NCBI RefSeq assembly: GCF_006517435.1
Contig: NZ_VHQG01000001.1
Coordinates: forward strand, 317,035 to 381,034
Direction of reading: 5' to 3'
Length of the DNA stretch: 64,000 nt
Source of the DNA: Schumannella soli
GTDB taxonomy: Bacteria > Actinomycetota > Actinomycetes > Actinomycetales > Microbacteriaceae
The position numbers were made by a program, and so were the translations under genes. This document shows, one piece after another, positions 16,746 to 24,293 of the stretch. Each line of letters begins with the position of its first letter. The stretch's first letter is position 1. Below the pieces are notes generated by a model. That model worked only from the letters and a program-made list of their open reading frames with translations, had not been told where the DNA came from and ran no database searches.

Positions 16746-17157
16746 GCCGCTGATCTGATGCCGACGGATCGGGCGCCGCGTCCTGAGCGGGCCCGATCGG
16801 CGCCGACGGGGGCGACGGCAGCAGCTTGAGCCCGACCACCGCGAGCACGATCCCCGCCAGGAACAGCGCCTTCAGCGGCGAGAACGCCTCGGCGCCGGTC
16901 GCGAGCGCGAAGCCGACCGTGAGCGCCGCGCCGATGCCGACCCAGACCGCGTAGGCGGTGCCGATCGGGATGCGCTTCGCCGCCCATCCCAGCCCGGCCA
17001 TGCTCAGCGCGAGAGACACCAGGAAGACGAGCGAGGGCAGCGGCTCGGTGAAGCCGTGCGATCGGCCGAGCGCGGTGGCCCAGACGGCCTCGAGCACGCC
17101 CGAGGCGAGCAGGGCGATCCAGGCCGAAGCGGTGCGGGTGGGAGCCGTGCGCGCCAT
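16678..17157 (-). CDS. SMR-family transporter subunit (long C-tail)
   Basis: Small multidrug resistance protein, second of a pair. The four-helix core has the family hallmarks: LLASGVLEAVWATALGRSHG with the essential membrane Glu, and IPIGTAYAVWVGIGAALTV. The last ~45 residues are a Pro/Ala/Arg tail not found in typical ~105-residue SMR proteins, and this tail overlaps the convergent gene on the plus strand. The ATG at 17157 follows its partner's stop by 1 nt. With a guanidine-type riboswitch upstream, the pair is probably a heterodimeric guanidinium exporter (Gdx type). Confidence 0.9.
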   Translation of the reverse strand: MARTAPTRTASAWIALLASGVLEAVWATALGRSHGFTEPLPSLVFLVSLALSMAGLGWAAKRIPIGTAYAVWVGIGAALTVGFALATGAEAFSPLKALFLAGIVLAVVGLKLLPSPPSAPIGPAQDAAPDPSASDQRLSDAGAAPRRPRGRASGRAGAR

Positions 17158-17158
17158 C

Positions 17159-17473
17159 TCAGCTCACCGTCTTGAGCCCCGCGACCGAGGCCACGAGCAG
17201 CAGGAGCAGCAGGATGCGGGCGACCGAGGCGCGCTCGGTGCGGCGGATCAGCGCCCACACGACGGTGAGCGTCGCACCGATGCCGACCCACACGGCGTAG
17301 GCGGTGCCGACCGGCAGCGCGGTCATCGCGACCGCGAGACCGGCCATCGACGCCACGAGCGCGACGGCGAACACGACCGTCGGCAGCGGACGACGGAATC
17401 CCTTCGAGGCGGCGAGCGCCGAAGCCCAGACGGTTTCGAGCACGCCCGAGGCGATGAGGAGGAGCCAGAACAC
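17159..17473 (-). CDS. SMR-family transporter subunit (Gdx/SugE-like)
   Basis: First gene of the SMR pair, 104 residues, four helices. LLIASGVLETVWASALAASKG contains the conserved Glu and the Gdx-like spacing, and LPVGTAYAVWVGIGATLTVV the second signature. GTG 17473 follows an AAGG ribosome-binding site that sits right behind the riboswitch pseudoknot. SMR pairs usually form antiparallel heterodimers. Guanidinium is the likely substrate because of the riboswitch. Confidence 0.92.
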   Translation of the reverse strand: MFWLLLIASGVLETVWASALAASKGFRRPLPTVVFAVALVASMAGLAVAMTALPVGTAYAVWVGIGATLTVVWALIRRTERASVARILLLLLLVASVAGLKTVS

Positions 17474-17485
17474 GACAGACCTTCC

Positions 17486-17527
17486 GAGTCAGTCTTGTCG
17501 TGGTGCGGGTACTGCTCCCTCGTCCGC
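17486..17527 (-). ncRNA. Guanidine-III (ykkC-III) riboswitch
   Basis: The minus strand contains GCGGACGAGG, GTACCCGC and CGACAAGACTG in this order, matching the conserved GGACGAGG...GUACCCG...GACAAGAC core of the ykkC-III class as I remember it. The GCGG/CCGC stem closes the first hairpin, and GAGCAGT pairs with ACTGACTC (one bulge) to form the expected pseudoknot next to the ribosome-binding site of the SMR gene. Ligand binding would therefore control translation start. A -10-like TACGCT lies at 17554-17559. Confidence 0.85.
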
Positions 17528-17678
17528 AGGCCGGGTGACGGCCTCTGCTGGCGAGCGTACCCGCCGCCGGGCGTCGACGACAGAGTGCACCGGGGTTGCG
17601 CAGGTTCGCGCACGCGCGCCTCCGCCGGCGCGGACCGGATGCGGTGGCGCCGTCGGCGGCGCGCCCTACTCTTGAGAC

Positions 17679-18968
17679 GTGAGCCTTCCCGCAGCCGTCG
17701 CGACGCCGGCGCTGCCCGACCCGCTCACCTGGGGCCTCGGCGCGCTCTTCGCCTTCCTCGACAACGGCGTCGGCCTCGGCTTCCATCTGCCGGGCGAGGG
17801 CGTCATCCTGCTGCTCTCCGCCGCGATCACCGACGTCGTGCCGGCGATCATCATGTTCGTCGCGGTCACGATCGGCGCCTGCGCCGGCGACCACCTCGGC
17901 TACCTGCTCGGGCGTCGTCACGGCGCGGGCCTGCGCGATCGCCCGCTCGTGCGTCGACTCGGGCTGCGCAACTGGGACCGCGCGCTCGCCACCCTCGAGC
18001 GTCGCGGCGGTCTCGCGATCTACCTGACCCGACTCGTGCCGATCGTGCGCACGCTGACGCCGCTCGCCGCCGGTGTGGCGCGGGTGCGCTACTCCACCTT
18101 CCTCGTCGCCTCGCTGCTCGGCGCCGCGACCTGGGCGCTCGTCTACGTCGGCGCCGGCTTCCTGCTGCGGGCCTCGCTGGATGCGGTGCGCGACGCGCTC
18201 GGCGACGGCGGCTACCTGGTGCTGGCCGGCATCGCGGCCGCCGCGGTGATCGCACTGCTCGTGCGCGCGGTGCGCCGCACGCACGCGACCGCCGCGACCG
18301 TGATCGACGCGGTCGCCAGCGCGACCGCCCGGGCGAGCGCGCCGGTCGAGGCCGATGTGCCACGGGTGCCGCTGTTCACGCGCCTGTTCCGGCAGGACGA
18401 GTGGCGCACCTGGCCGAACCTGATCTCGCTCGTGCGCCTGCTGCTGCTGCCCGTGTTCCTCGTGCTGATCATCGTCGAGCAGTACTGGGCGGCGATCGTG
18501 CTGATCGCGATCGTCTTCAGCACCGACTGGGTCGACGGCTGGCTCGCCCGCCGCACCGGCACCGTCTCGGAGCTCGGCAAGTGGCTCGATCCGCTCGCCG
18601 ACCGCTTCACCACCTTCGCCGTCGTGATGTCGCTCGCGGCCGGCGGTCTCATCCCCTGGTCCGCGGTCGTGCTGCTCGTCGTGCCCGACCTGACCCTCGG
18701 CATCCTCAGCGTCACCGTGTTCGACGGCGACCCGAACCTGCCGGTCACCTGGACGGGCAAGATCCGCACCGCCCTGCTCTTCGTCGGGTTGCTCGCCGTC
18801 CTGCTCGGCACCGCGCTCGTCTCCTCGGGCGTCGCCGCGATCGGCGCCGCGATCATCGGCAGCGGCTTCGTGCTGTTCCTCTGCGGCGTCGTGGGCCACT
18901 ACCTCGCGGCGGCGCAGTACGGCCGGGCGATGATCGTGCGCAAGACGGGCTGGGTGCACGCCGCCTGA
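17679..18968 (+). CDS. DedA/VTT domain fused to CDP-alcohol phosphatidyltransferase
   Basis: A 429-residue membrane protein with two domains. Residues ~1-200 are a DedA/SNARE-associated (VTT) domain: HLPGEGVILLLSAAI, ACAGDHLGYLLGRRHG, YLTRLVPIVRTLTPLAAGV. DedA proteins are linked to lipid-carrier or phospholipid flipping. Residues ~240-429 are a CDP-alcohol phosphotransferase with the complete motif D283-x2-DG-x2-AR-x8-G-x3-D-x3-D308. A short linker joins them. The fusion suggests coupled phospholipid synthesis and translocation. TACTCT lies 6 nt before GTG 17679, giving a leaderless start. The alcohol substrate (glycerol phosphate, inositol phosphate) is unknown. Confidence 0.93.
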   Translation: MSLPAAVATPALPDPLTWGLGALFAFLDNGVGLGFHLPGEGVILLLSAAITDVVPAIIMFVAVTIGACAGDHLGYLLGRRHGAGLRDRPLVRRLGLRNWDRALATLERRGGLAIYLTRLVPIVRTLTPLAAGVARVRYSTFLVASLLGAATWALVYVGAGFLLRASLDAVRDALGDGGYLVLAGIAAAAVIALLVRAVRRTHATAATVIDAVASATARASAPVEADVPRVPLFTRLFRQDEWRTWPNLISLVRLLLLPVFLVLIIVEQYWAAIVLIAIVFSTDWVDGWLARRTGTVSELGKWLDPLADRFTTFAVVMSLAAGGLIPWSAVVLLVVPDLTLGILSVTVFDGDPNLPVTWTGKIRTALLFVGLLAVLLGTALVSSGVAAIGAAIIGSGFVLFLCGVVGHYLAAAQYGRAMIVRKTGWVHAA

Positions 18969-19038
18969 CGCCCCGCTTCGGGTGGATGCCGGACCAAGCG
19001 GACACAGCGCGTCCGGTAGCTGTGCCAGGCTTGAGGGG

Positions 19039-19476
19039 ATGCCCCGCCCTACCGCCCGCGTCCTGACCATGCTCGAGCTGCTGCAGTCGGCCCCGAAGCG
19101 CTCCGTCGGCGAGCTCGCCGCCGTGCTCGAGGTGGATGAGCGCACCGTCCGCCGCTACGCCGAGCACCTGCGCGAGCTCGGCGTTCCCGTCGAGACGGTG
19201 CGCGGACGCTACGGCGGGTACCGCATCGGCGAGGGCTTCGCGATGCCGCCGCTCATGCTGACCGACGAGGAGGCGCTCGCCGTCATGCTCGCGCTCGCGC
19301 TGGGCCGGCGGGCCGGCATCCTGCCCGAGCGGGATCGCGGCCTCGACTCCGCGACGGCGAAGGTCGAGCGCGCGCTGCCGACTCCGCTGCGCCGGCGCTT
19401 CGAGGGGCTCGTGGCGATGCCCTTCTTCGACGCGACCGCCGGCGGCGCGGCGAAGGGCGCCGACGCCGCGAGCTGA
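19039..19476 (+). CDS. HTH regulator of the YafY/DeoR type lacking a WYL domain
   Basis: A 145-residue DNA-binding protein. The N-terminal helix-turn-helix (VGELAAVLEVDERTVRRYAE) and wing (GGYRIGEGFAMPPLMLTDEE) match the front part of YafY/PafC-like regulators, but the WYL ligand domain that normally follows is missing; the reading frame simply ends after a short helix. Either a natural short form or a truncated gene. ATG 19039 has CAGGCT 7 nt upstream. Confidence 0.8.
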   Translation: MPRPTARVLTMLELLQSAPKRSVGELAAVLEVDERTVRRYAEHLRELGVPVETVRGRYGGYRIGEGFAMPPLMLTDEEALAVMLALALGRRAGILPERDRGLDSATAKVERALPTPLRRRFEGLVAMPFFDATAGGAAKGADAAS

Positions 19477-19516
19477 GCGCGACATCCGGCCCGGCCGGAT
19501 CGCGCGACCTCTCGGC

Positions 19517-20011
19517 TCAGCCCCGACTCGCGAGCCGCCCGTCGTAGGCCGCGCCGTTGTCGTCGACACGCGGCATGTTGGTCTCGGCCCAGTCACGCAG
19601 CGCGAGCAGCGCCGGCACGAGGGATGCCCCCAGCCGGGTGAGCCGATAGTGCACGCGCGGTGGGGTGGTCGGCTCGACCCGACGCGCGACGAGGCCGTCG
19701 CGTTCGAGCGATCGGAGTGACGCGGTCAGCATCTTCTGCGAGATGCCGGGGGCGCGACGGCGCAGCTCGGCGAAGCGCAGCTCGGCGAAGCCGGGCTCGG
19801 CGTCGCCGATCGGCGCGGCCGCATGCAGCGTCAGCACGAGCATGACCGACCATTTCGACCCGACGCGATCAAGCAGATGACGGGTCGGGCAGGTGGCGTC
19901 GAAGAGGTCACCACGGTCGCCCCGCGCCGGCCGGACGGTCACCTCGGCGTGACCAGGTGACGGGAAGGTGCCGTCTTGTCGGCGTGCTGTGCGCTCTCCT
20001 ACGGTGACCAT
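19517..20011 (-). CDS. HxlR-family transcriptional regulator
   Basis: A 164-residue regulator of the HxlR winged-helix family: CPTRHLLDRVGSKWSVMLVL, FAELRRRAPGISQKMLTASL, LERDGLVARRVEPTTPPRVH. The Cys in CPT is the usual redox- or electrophile-sensing position in this family. ATG 20011 gives a natural start; the longer frame upstream overlaps the promoter. It is divergent from a hydrolase and an NmrA-like protein, which it probably regulates, a common HxlR arrangement. Confidence 0.88.
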   Translation of the reverse strand: MVTVGERTARRQDGTFPSPGHAEVTVRPARGDRGDLFDATCPTRHLLDRVGSKWSVMLVLTLHAAAPIGDAEPGFAELRFAELRRRAPGISQKMLTASLRSLERDGLVARRVEPTTPPRVHYRLTRLGASLVPALLALRDWAETNMPRVDDNGAAYDGRLASRG

Positions 20012-20017
20012 GTCACC
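20003..20017. promoter_or_regulatory. Palindrome over the HxlR start codon
   Basis: GGTGAC-CAT-GTCACC is a perfect inverted repeat centred on the start codon of the HxlR gene, about 35 nt upstream of the divergent hydrolase start. It is a candidate operator; part of the symmetry could be chance coding sequence. Confidence 0.35.
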
Positions 20018-20049
20018 GAACGATACTCGCAGTACTCGAGGAGCTGGAG

Positions 20050-20970
20050 ATGTCCGCATCTGATCGACCCGCCGCCACCCGTCATCCCGTCGTCACCGAG
20101 CGTACGAGGGCGGGGGCGACGACGCTGGCGTTCGACCGCATCCACGTCGACGAGCCGGAGGGCGGCCCGGTTCTGCTGCTGCACGGCTTCCCGCACACGC
20201 GCGCCGTGTGGCACGACGTGTCGCACCAGCTCGCCGAGCTCGGACAGAGCTCGATCGCGGTCGACCTGCCGGGGCTCGGCGACAGTGATCCGCTGCCGGA
20301 TCCGCCGACCGCGGACGCGGTGGCGGTCGAGCTGATCGCCCTCCTCGATCGGCTCGGGCTCGAGCGAGTCCACGTCGTCGGGCTCGACCTCGGCGTCGCA
20401 GCGGCTTTCGCGCTCGCTGCTCGGCATCCGGGTCGCGTGCACACCGTGACGCTGACGGAGGGAGCGATCGGCGGCGTTCCGGGCGCCGAGCCGCTGCTCG
20501 GCACGGCGGAGCGGCCCGGCGGGCCCTGGTGGTTCGGCTTCCACCAGGCACCGGGGCGGCTCGCGGAGCGGATCGTGGTCGGCTCGCAGGAGGAGTACGT
20601 GCGGTTCTTCCTCGGCATCGGCGCGCGACGGCTCTCGCCCGACCTCGCAACGCGCATCGTCGCCGCGTATCGCGACCCGGCCCGGCTGTCGACGGCTTTC
20701 GACTACTACCGCGCGATGCCCGCAGATGCGGCGGCGAACGCCACGTGGATGCGCGAGCACCGCCTCGCCGTGCCCGCGCTCGCGCTCGGCGGCGGCACGG
20801 TCGGCGGGCTCACCGCGGTGCAGCTGTACGGAGTCGCCGGGCGGGCCGAGGCCGTCAGCGTGGTGCAGCTCGACGACAGCGGACACATCACGCCCGTCGA
20901 CCAGCCCGCCGCGGTCGCGCGAGCGATCGCGGCGCACGCCGCGCACGGACAGGTCCGATCCGCCTCGTAA
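20050..20970 (+). CDS. Alpha/beta hydrolase (epoxide hydrolase-like)
   Basis: A 306-residue soluble hydrolase. The oxyanion motif is LLLHGFPHTRAVW, the nucleophile elbow is GLDLG with Asp113 instead of Ser, and the C-terminal DDSGHITPVDQP carries the catalytic His. An Asp nucleophile with HGFP is typical of epoxide hydrolases and haloalkane dehalogenases. GAGGAG precedes the ATG. It is followed by an NmrA-like gene with its own leaderless-type promoter. Substrate unknown. Confidence 0.87.
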   Translation: MSASDRPAATRHPVVTERTRAGATTLAFDRIHVDEPEGGPVLLLHGFPHTRAVWHDVSHQLAELGQSSIAVDLPGLGDSDPLPDPPTADAVAVELIALLDRLGLERVHVVGLDLGVAAAFALAARHPGRVHTVTLTEGAIGGVPGAEPLLGTAERPGGPWWFGFHQAPGRLAERIVVGSQEEYVRFFLGIGARRLSPDLATRIVAAYRDPARLSTAFDYYRAMPADAAANATWMREHRLAVPALALGGGTVGGLTAVQLYGVAGRAEAVSVVQLDDSGHITPVDQPAAVARAIAAHAAHGQVRSAS

Positions 20971-21057
20971 CGGCCCCATCGACCGGTGCGGCACGAAAGG
21001 ACTCGCCAAGATGCGGCGGATCGGCTGCGCGACGTCGGCATCCGGCAGAGTGGACGG

Positions 21058-21927
21058 GTGAGCCCGAGCGACCGCAGCGCATCCACCTCGTCCCTCCCCG
21101 AGCTGGCCGTGACCGGCGTGACCGGTCGCGTCGGCGGCATGGTCGCCCGCGAGCTCGCGGCCGACGGCATCCCCCTGCGGCTGCTCGCACGCCGACCGGA
21201 GGCGGCGCCGCAGCTCGACGACGCCACGGTGGTCGCGGCCGAGTACGCGGACGACGACCGCGCCCGCACGGCTCTCGCCGGGGTCCGCACGCTCTTCCTC
21301 GTGTCGGGCGCCGAGAGCGCCGACCGGCTGGCGCAGCACTTCGCCGTGATCGACGCGGCGGCGGCCGCCGGCGTCGAGCACGTCGTCTACACGTCGTTCT
21401 TCGGCGCGGCCGATGACGCCACCTTCACGCTCGCCCGCGACCACGCCGCGACCGAGCGTCACCTGCAGGCCAGCGGGATGGCGCACACCTTCCTGCGCGA
21501 CGACTTCTACCTCGACTTCTTCGCGCACCTGCCCGGCGACGACGGCGTGATCCGCGGGCCGGCCGGGTCGGGGCGCGTCGCCGCGGTCGCGCAGGCGGAC
21601 GTCGCCCGCACCGCGGCCGCGATCCTGCGCGATCCCGCGGCCCACGCGGGGGCGACCTACGACCTCACCGGGCCTGAGGCGCTGACGCTCGACGAGGTGG
21701 CGGGCATCCTGTCGGCGTCGACCGGGCGGGCGATCGCCTTCCACGACGAGACGCTCGACGAGGCCTACGCCTCCCGTGCGAGCTACGGCGCACCCGACTG
21801 GCAGGTGGAGGCCTGGGTGTCGACCTACACGGCGATCGCCGCGGGCGAGCTCGACGGCGTCACGGATGCGGTCGAGCGGGTGACCGGACGCGCGCCGCTG
21901 AGCCTGCGCGAGCTGATGGCCGGCTGA
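21058..21927 (+). CDS. NmrA-like NAD(P)-binding protein (quinone oxidoreductase type)
   Basis: A 289-residue atypical short-chain dehydrogenase. The dinucleotide motif reads VTGVTGRVGGMVAREL, followed by LLARRPE and VEHVVYTSFFGA; the C-terminal part (GATYDLTGPEALTLDEVAGI) is that of YtfG/QorB-like proteins. The catalytic Tyr-x3-Lys of classical SDRs is missing, as is normal for NmrA-like proteins. GTG 21058 has CAGAGT exactly 6 nt upstream; an upstream ATG in frame would lie before that promoter. An HxlR regulator lies close by, a frequent pairing. Confidence 0.87.
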   Translation: MSPSDRSASTSSLPELAVTGVTGRVGGMVARELAADGIPLRLLARRPEAAPQLDDATVVAAEYADDDRARTALAGVRTLFLVSGAESADRLAQHFAVIDAAAAAGVEHVVYTSFFGAADDATFTLARDHAATERHLQASGMAHTFLRDDFYLDFFAHLPGDDGVIRGPAGSGRVAAVAQADVARTAAAILRDPAAHAGATYDLTGPEALTLDEVAGILSASTGRAIAFHDETLDEAYASRASYGAPDWQVEAWVSTYTAIAAGELDGVTDAVERVTGRAPLSLRELMAG

Positions 21928-21958
21928 GCGGCTCGGCGCGACCTCCGCCGCGTCCGGG

Positions 21959-22470
21959 TCAGCTGCAGGTGTAGGTGACCCCGTCGCGCACGTGGGTGCC
22001 CGGGCCGAGGTCGGCGCAGGCCTGGAAGATACCGGCGAAGAGCGTGACGAACAGGACGATCGCGACGATGTCGAGCACGAGGCGCACGATCGACACGATG
22101 ATGCCCGCGGTCGCGAGTCTGCTGACGGCCCCCGCCTGCTTCGCCTGACGGCGGGCGACGATGCTGACGATGAGTCCGACGATCGAGAAGATGAACGCGA
22201 AGACGAAGCCGACGATCGCGATGATCTTCCACGACTCGGTCGCGCCGTAGGCGCGGGTCGTGACACGCACGCCGGGGGCGCCGCCGCCGAAGCCGATCGT
22301 GGTCGACGTCGAGGTGCCCGAGGCCCAGCCCGACGGCGGGGCGTCGTACTGGGGCGCGGAGTCAGGCGCGACGGCGTAGGGGTTGGCGGCGGTCGAGCGG
22401 GCGGGGCCGCCCGCGGAGTCGGGGACGTCGGCGGGGTGCTGGGGCTGCTGGCCGGCTCGGGCGTGGACAT
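21959..22470 (-). pseudogene. DUF4190-like two-helix membrane protein, apparent frameshift near its N-terminus
   Basis: From 22270 down, the frame reads a normal two-helix membrane domain (WKIIAIVGFVFAFIFSIVGL, IIVSIVRLVLDIVAIVLFVT) as in DUF4190 proteins. Upstream the same frame continues as a credible Pro/Gln-rich tail (QQPQHPADVPDSAGG, ANPYAVAPDSAPQYD) but has no start codon. The plausible start ATG at 22470, with GAGAGG before it, is in another frame (MSTPEP). Adding one base near 22455 would join them into MSTPEPGQQPQHP. The total length of 512 nt is one base short of 171 codons. A sequencing error or a real frameshift is possible; GTG 22270 could also start a 103-residue protein. Confidence 0.65.
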
Positions 22471-22566
22471 GGCATCCTCTCGTCGGAGATTCCTCAGCTC
22501 CATCGTGCCCGATCCGCGCGGCGGCGAGCCCGGCGGCGCGCGCGGAGGCCGTGCCAGCATGGACGC

Positions 22567-22968
22567 GTGACCGATGCGAACAGCGTGATCCCGGCCGACT
22601 TCCGCTCCCTGCTCGAGCAGCCGCTCTATGCGCACCTCGGAACCGTGCGCCCCGACGGCAGCGTGCAGGTCAACCCGATGTGGTTCCTCTTCGACGGCGA
22701 GCACCTGCGCTTCACGCACACGACGAAGCGCGGCAAGTTCCGCAACCTGCAGCAGAACCCGTCGATGGCGATCTCGGTCGTCGACCCCGAGAACCCGATC
22801 CGCTACCTCGAGGTGCGCGGGCGCCTCGTCGCGGTCGAACCCGACCCGACCGGCGCGTTCTACGTCGAACTCTCGAAGCGGTACGGCATGGAGAGCCCCG
22901 CGCCGGCCGATTCGGCCGATCGCGTCGTGCTGGTGATGAGCGTCGAGAAGACGACGAAGCAGGGCTGA
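22567..22968 (+). CDS. PPOX-class (F420-dependent type) oxidoreductase
   Basis: A 133-residue split-barrel flavin/F420-binding protein of the pyridoxamine 5'-phosphate oxidase-like class. AHLGTVRPDGSVQVNPMWF, THTTKRGKFRNLQQNPSMA and RYLEVRGRLVAVEPD follow the family pattern exactly (Rv1155-like). GTG 22567 has CAGCAT exactly 6 nt upstream. It ends in a very stable terminator. The substrate is unknown; I see no link to the B6 catabolic cluster 22 kb away. Confidence 0.9.
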   Translation: MTDANSVIPADFRSLLEQPLYAHLGTVRPDGSVQVNPMWFLFDGEHLRFTHTTKRGKFRNLQQNPSMAISVVDPENPIRYLEVRGRLVAVEPDPTGAFYVELSKRYGMESPAPADSADRVVLVMSVEKTTKQG

Positions 22969-22991
22969 GGCGCAGGGCTTCGCGACGACGA

Positions 22992-23026
22992 CGAGGGGGT
23001 GGATGCGCGGCGCATCCACCCCCTCG
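22992..23026. terminator. Bidirectional terminator
   Basis: A perfect 16-bp stem (CGAGGGGGTGGATGCG, 22992-23007, with 23011-23026) and 3-nt loop between the convergent PPOX and OsmC genes. Confidence 0.85.
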
Positions 23027-23072
23027 GTGTCTCGCCGGCGCGGGTCGCCGGCGGGGGCGCGAGCTGTCGGGG

Positions 23073-23516
23073 TCAGCTCACGAAGGTCGCGTTGAGCGTG
23101 ATCTCGACGCCGGAGAGCGCCTTGCTGACCGGGCAGCCGGCCTTGGCGTCGTCGGCGGCCTTGAGGAAGGTGGCCTCGTCGATGCCCGAGACCTCGCCCT
23201 CGACGGTGAGCACGATGCCGGTGAGCTTGAAGCCGCCGTCGGACGAGTCGGGCCCGAGCGACACGTCGGCCTTCACGTCGAGCTGCTCGACCGTGCCGCC
23301 GGCGCCGCCGAGCAGGGCCGAGAACTGCATGGCGTAGCAGGCGGAGTGGGCGGCGGCGATGAGCTCTTCGGGGCTCGTGGTGCCGTCGGCGTCGTCGGCG
23401 GCGCGCTTCGGGAACGAGACATCGTAGGTGCCGACCTTCGAGCTGGTCAGCTCGACCTGGCCGCCGCCGGCCTCGAGCGAGCCGTTCCAGGCGGTGCGTG
23501 CGGTGCGCGTGGGCAT
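23073..23516 (-). CDS. OsmC-family peroxiredoxin
   Basis: Thiol-dependent hydroperoxide reductase of the OsmC/Ohr fold, 147 residues. The two catalytic cysteines are in HSACYAMQFSALL and AKAGCPVSKAL, and the family segment TSPEELIAAAHSACY is intact, which fits OsmC rather than Ohr. AGGAG lies 7 nt before the ATG. It is divergent from a TetR regulator, and a strong palindrome lies 25 nt upstream of its start, so TetR-mediated control is likely. Confidence 0.93.
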   Translation of the reverse strand: MPTRTARTAWNGSLEAGGGQVELTSSKVGTYDVSFPKRAADDADGTTSPEELIAAAHSACYAMQFSALLGGAGGTVEQLDVKADVSLGPDSSDGGFKLTGIVLTVEGEVSGIDEATFLKAADDAKAGCPVSKALSGVEITLNATFVS

Positions 23517-23540
23517 GTGGTGCTCCTGACGATCGGGGGT

Positions 23541-23592
23541 TGAGAACGAGCGTTCTCACGTGCTGGCCACGCTAGCCGGAACGAGCGTTCTC
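23541..23592. promoter_or_regulatory. Two TetR-type operators between osmC and tetR genes
   Basis: Site 1, 23541-23558, is a perfect 8-bp inverted repeat with a 2-nt centre: TGAGAACG-AG-CGTTCTCA. Site 2, 23577-23592, repeats the core GGAACG-AG-CGTTCTC with two outer mismatches. Their centres are 35 bp apart. Site 2 lies just upstream of the TACACT -10 of the regulator gene, and site 1 in the upstream region of the OsmC gene, which suits joint repression of both. Confidence 0.75.
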
Positions 23593-23611
23593 GCGCAAGT
23601 ACACTGGCCGC

Positions 23612-24244
23612 ATGAGCAGCGGATCGGCAGGTGCGGACACCCGCGACGGTGACGTCGAGGCGACCGCCGCATCCGCTCCGCGCGGCGAGGACGCGGCCCG
23701 TGAGCATGTCGTGCAGGTCGCCGACGCGCTCTACTACGCCCGCGGCGTGCAGGCCGTCGGCATGGACGACCTGCGCAGCGCCTCCGGCGTCTCGCTGCGC
23801 CGGCTCTACGGTCTCTTCCCGTCGAAGGAGTCGATCGTGCTCGAAGTGCTGCGTCGCCGCCACGAGCTGTGGACCTCGACGCTCGCCGCCGCCGTGAGCG
23901 CCGTCGCGGCCGAGGGTCCGCGCGCGCAGCTGCTCGCGACCTACGACTACCTCGCGGTGTGGTTCGACGACGACGACTTCCGCGGCTGCGGCTTCATCAA
24001 CACCTTCGGCGAGCTCGGCGCCGCCTCCCCCGCCGTCGCCGCGGCGGCGCGCGAGCACAAGGCCTCATTCCAGGCGTACATGGCTTCGCTGGTGGATGCG
24101 GCCGGCGGCAGCGCCGACCTCGCCGCGCAGCTCGCTATCCTCGCCGAGGGCGCGCAGACGACCGCGGCGATCGCCGGAACCGGCGAGGCGGCCGGGCAGG
24201 CGCGCCGTGCCGCCGCGACGCTCATCGACGCCGCGCTCGGCTGA
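23612..24244 (+). CDS. TetR-family regulator
   Basis: A 210-residue TetR protein with a 30-residue disordered N-terminus. The HTH region is ADALYYARGVQAVGMDDLRS followed by ASGVSLRRLYGLFPSKESIV. The C-terminal ligand domain contains a single Cys in DDFRGCGFINTFGEL, a context seen in TetR proteins of the AcrR C-terminal type. TACACT lies exactly 6 nt before the ATG, giving a leaderless transcript starting within the operator-rich region, consistent with autorepression. Confidence 0.92.
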   Translation: MSSGSAGADTRDGDVEATAASAPRGEDAAREHVVQVADALYYARGVQAVGMDDLRSASGVSLRRLYGLFPSKESIVLEVLRRRHELWTSTLAAAVSAVAAEGPRAQLLATYDYLAVWFDDDDFRGCGFINTFGELGAASPAVAAAAREHKASFQAYMASLVDAAGGSADLAAQLAILAEGAQTTAAIAGTGEAAGQARRAAATLIDAALG

Positions 24245-24254
24245 GCGCCCGGCC

Positions 24255-24282
24255 CGGGTCACGCTGACGACGCGGTGACCCG
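24255..24282. terminator. Terminator between tetR and GH92 genes
   Basis: CGGGTCAC (24255-24262) pairs with GTGACCCG (24275-24282) in the 49-nt gap between convergent genes. Confidence 0.6.
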
Positions 24283-24293
24283 AGCCGACCGGG

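Noticed and set aside
17474..17600. Guanidine-I or guanidine-II riboswitch
   Set aside because: The conserved blocks of those classes (long ykkC core, ACGR tetraloop pairs) are absent; the sequence fits the guanidine-III class.
19999..23559. A 1186-codon minus-strand frame
   Set aside because: It crosses five well-supported genes and is Arg/Pro-rich; only a short part near 22470 matters, as the start of the frameshifted DUF4190-like gene.
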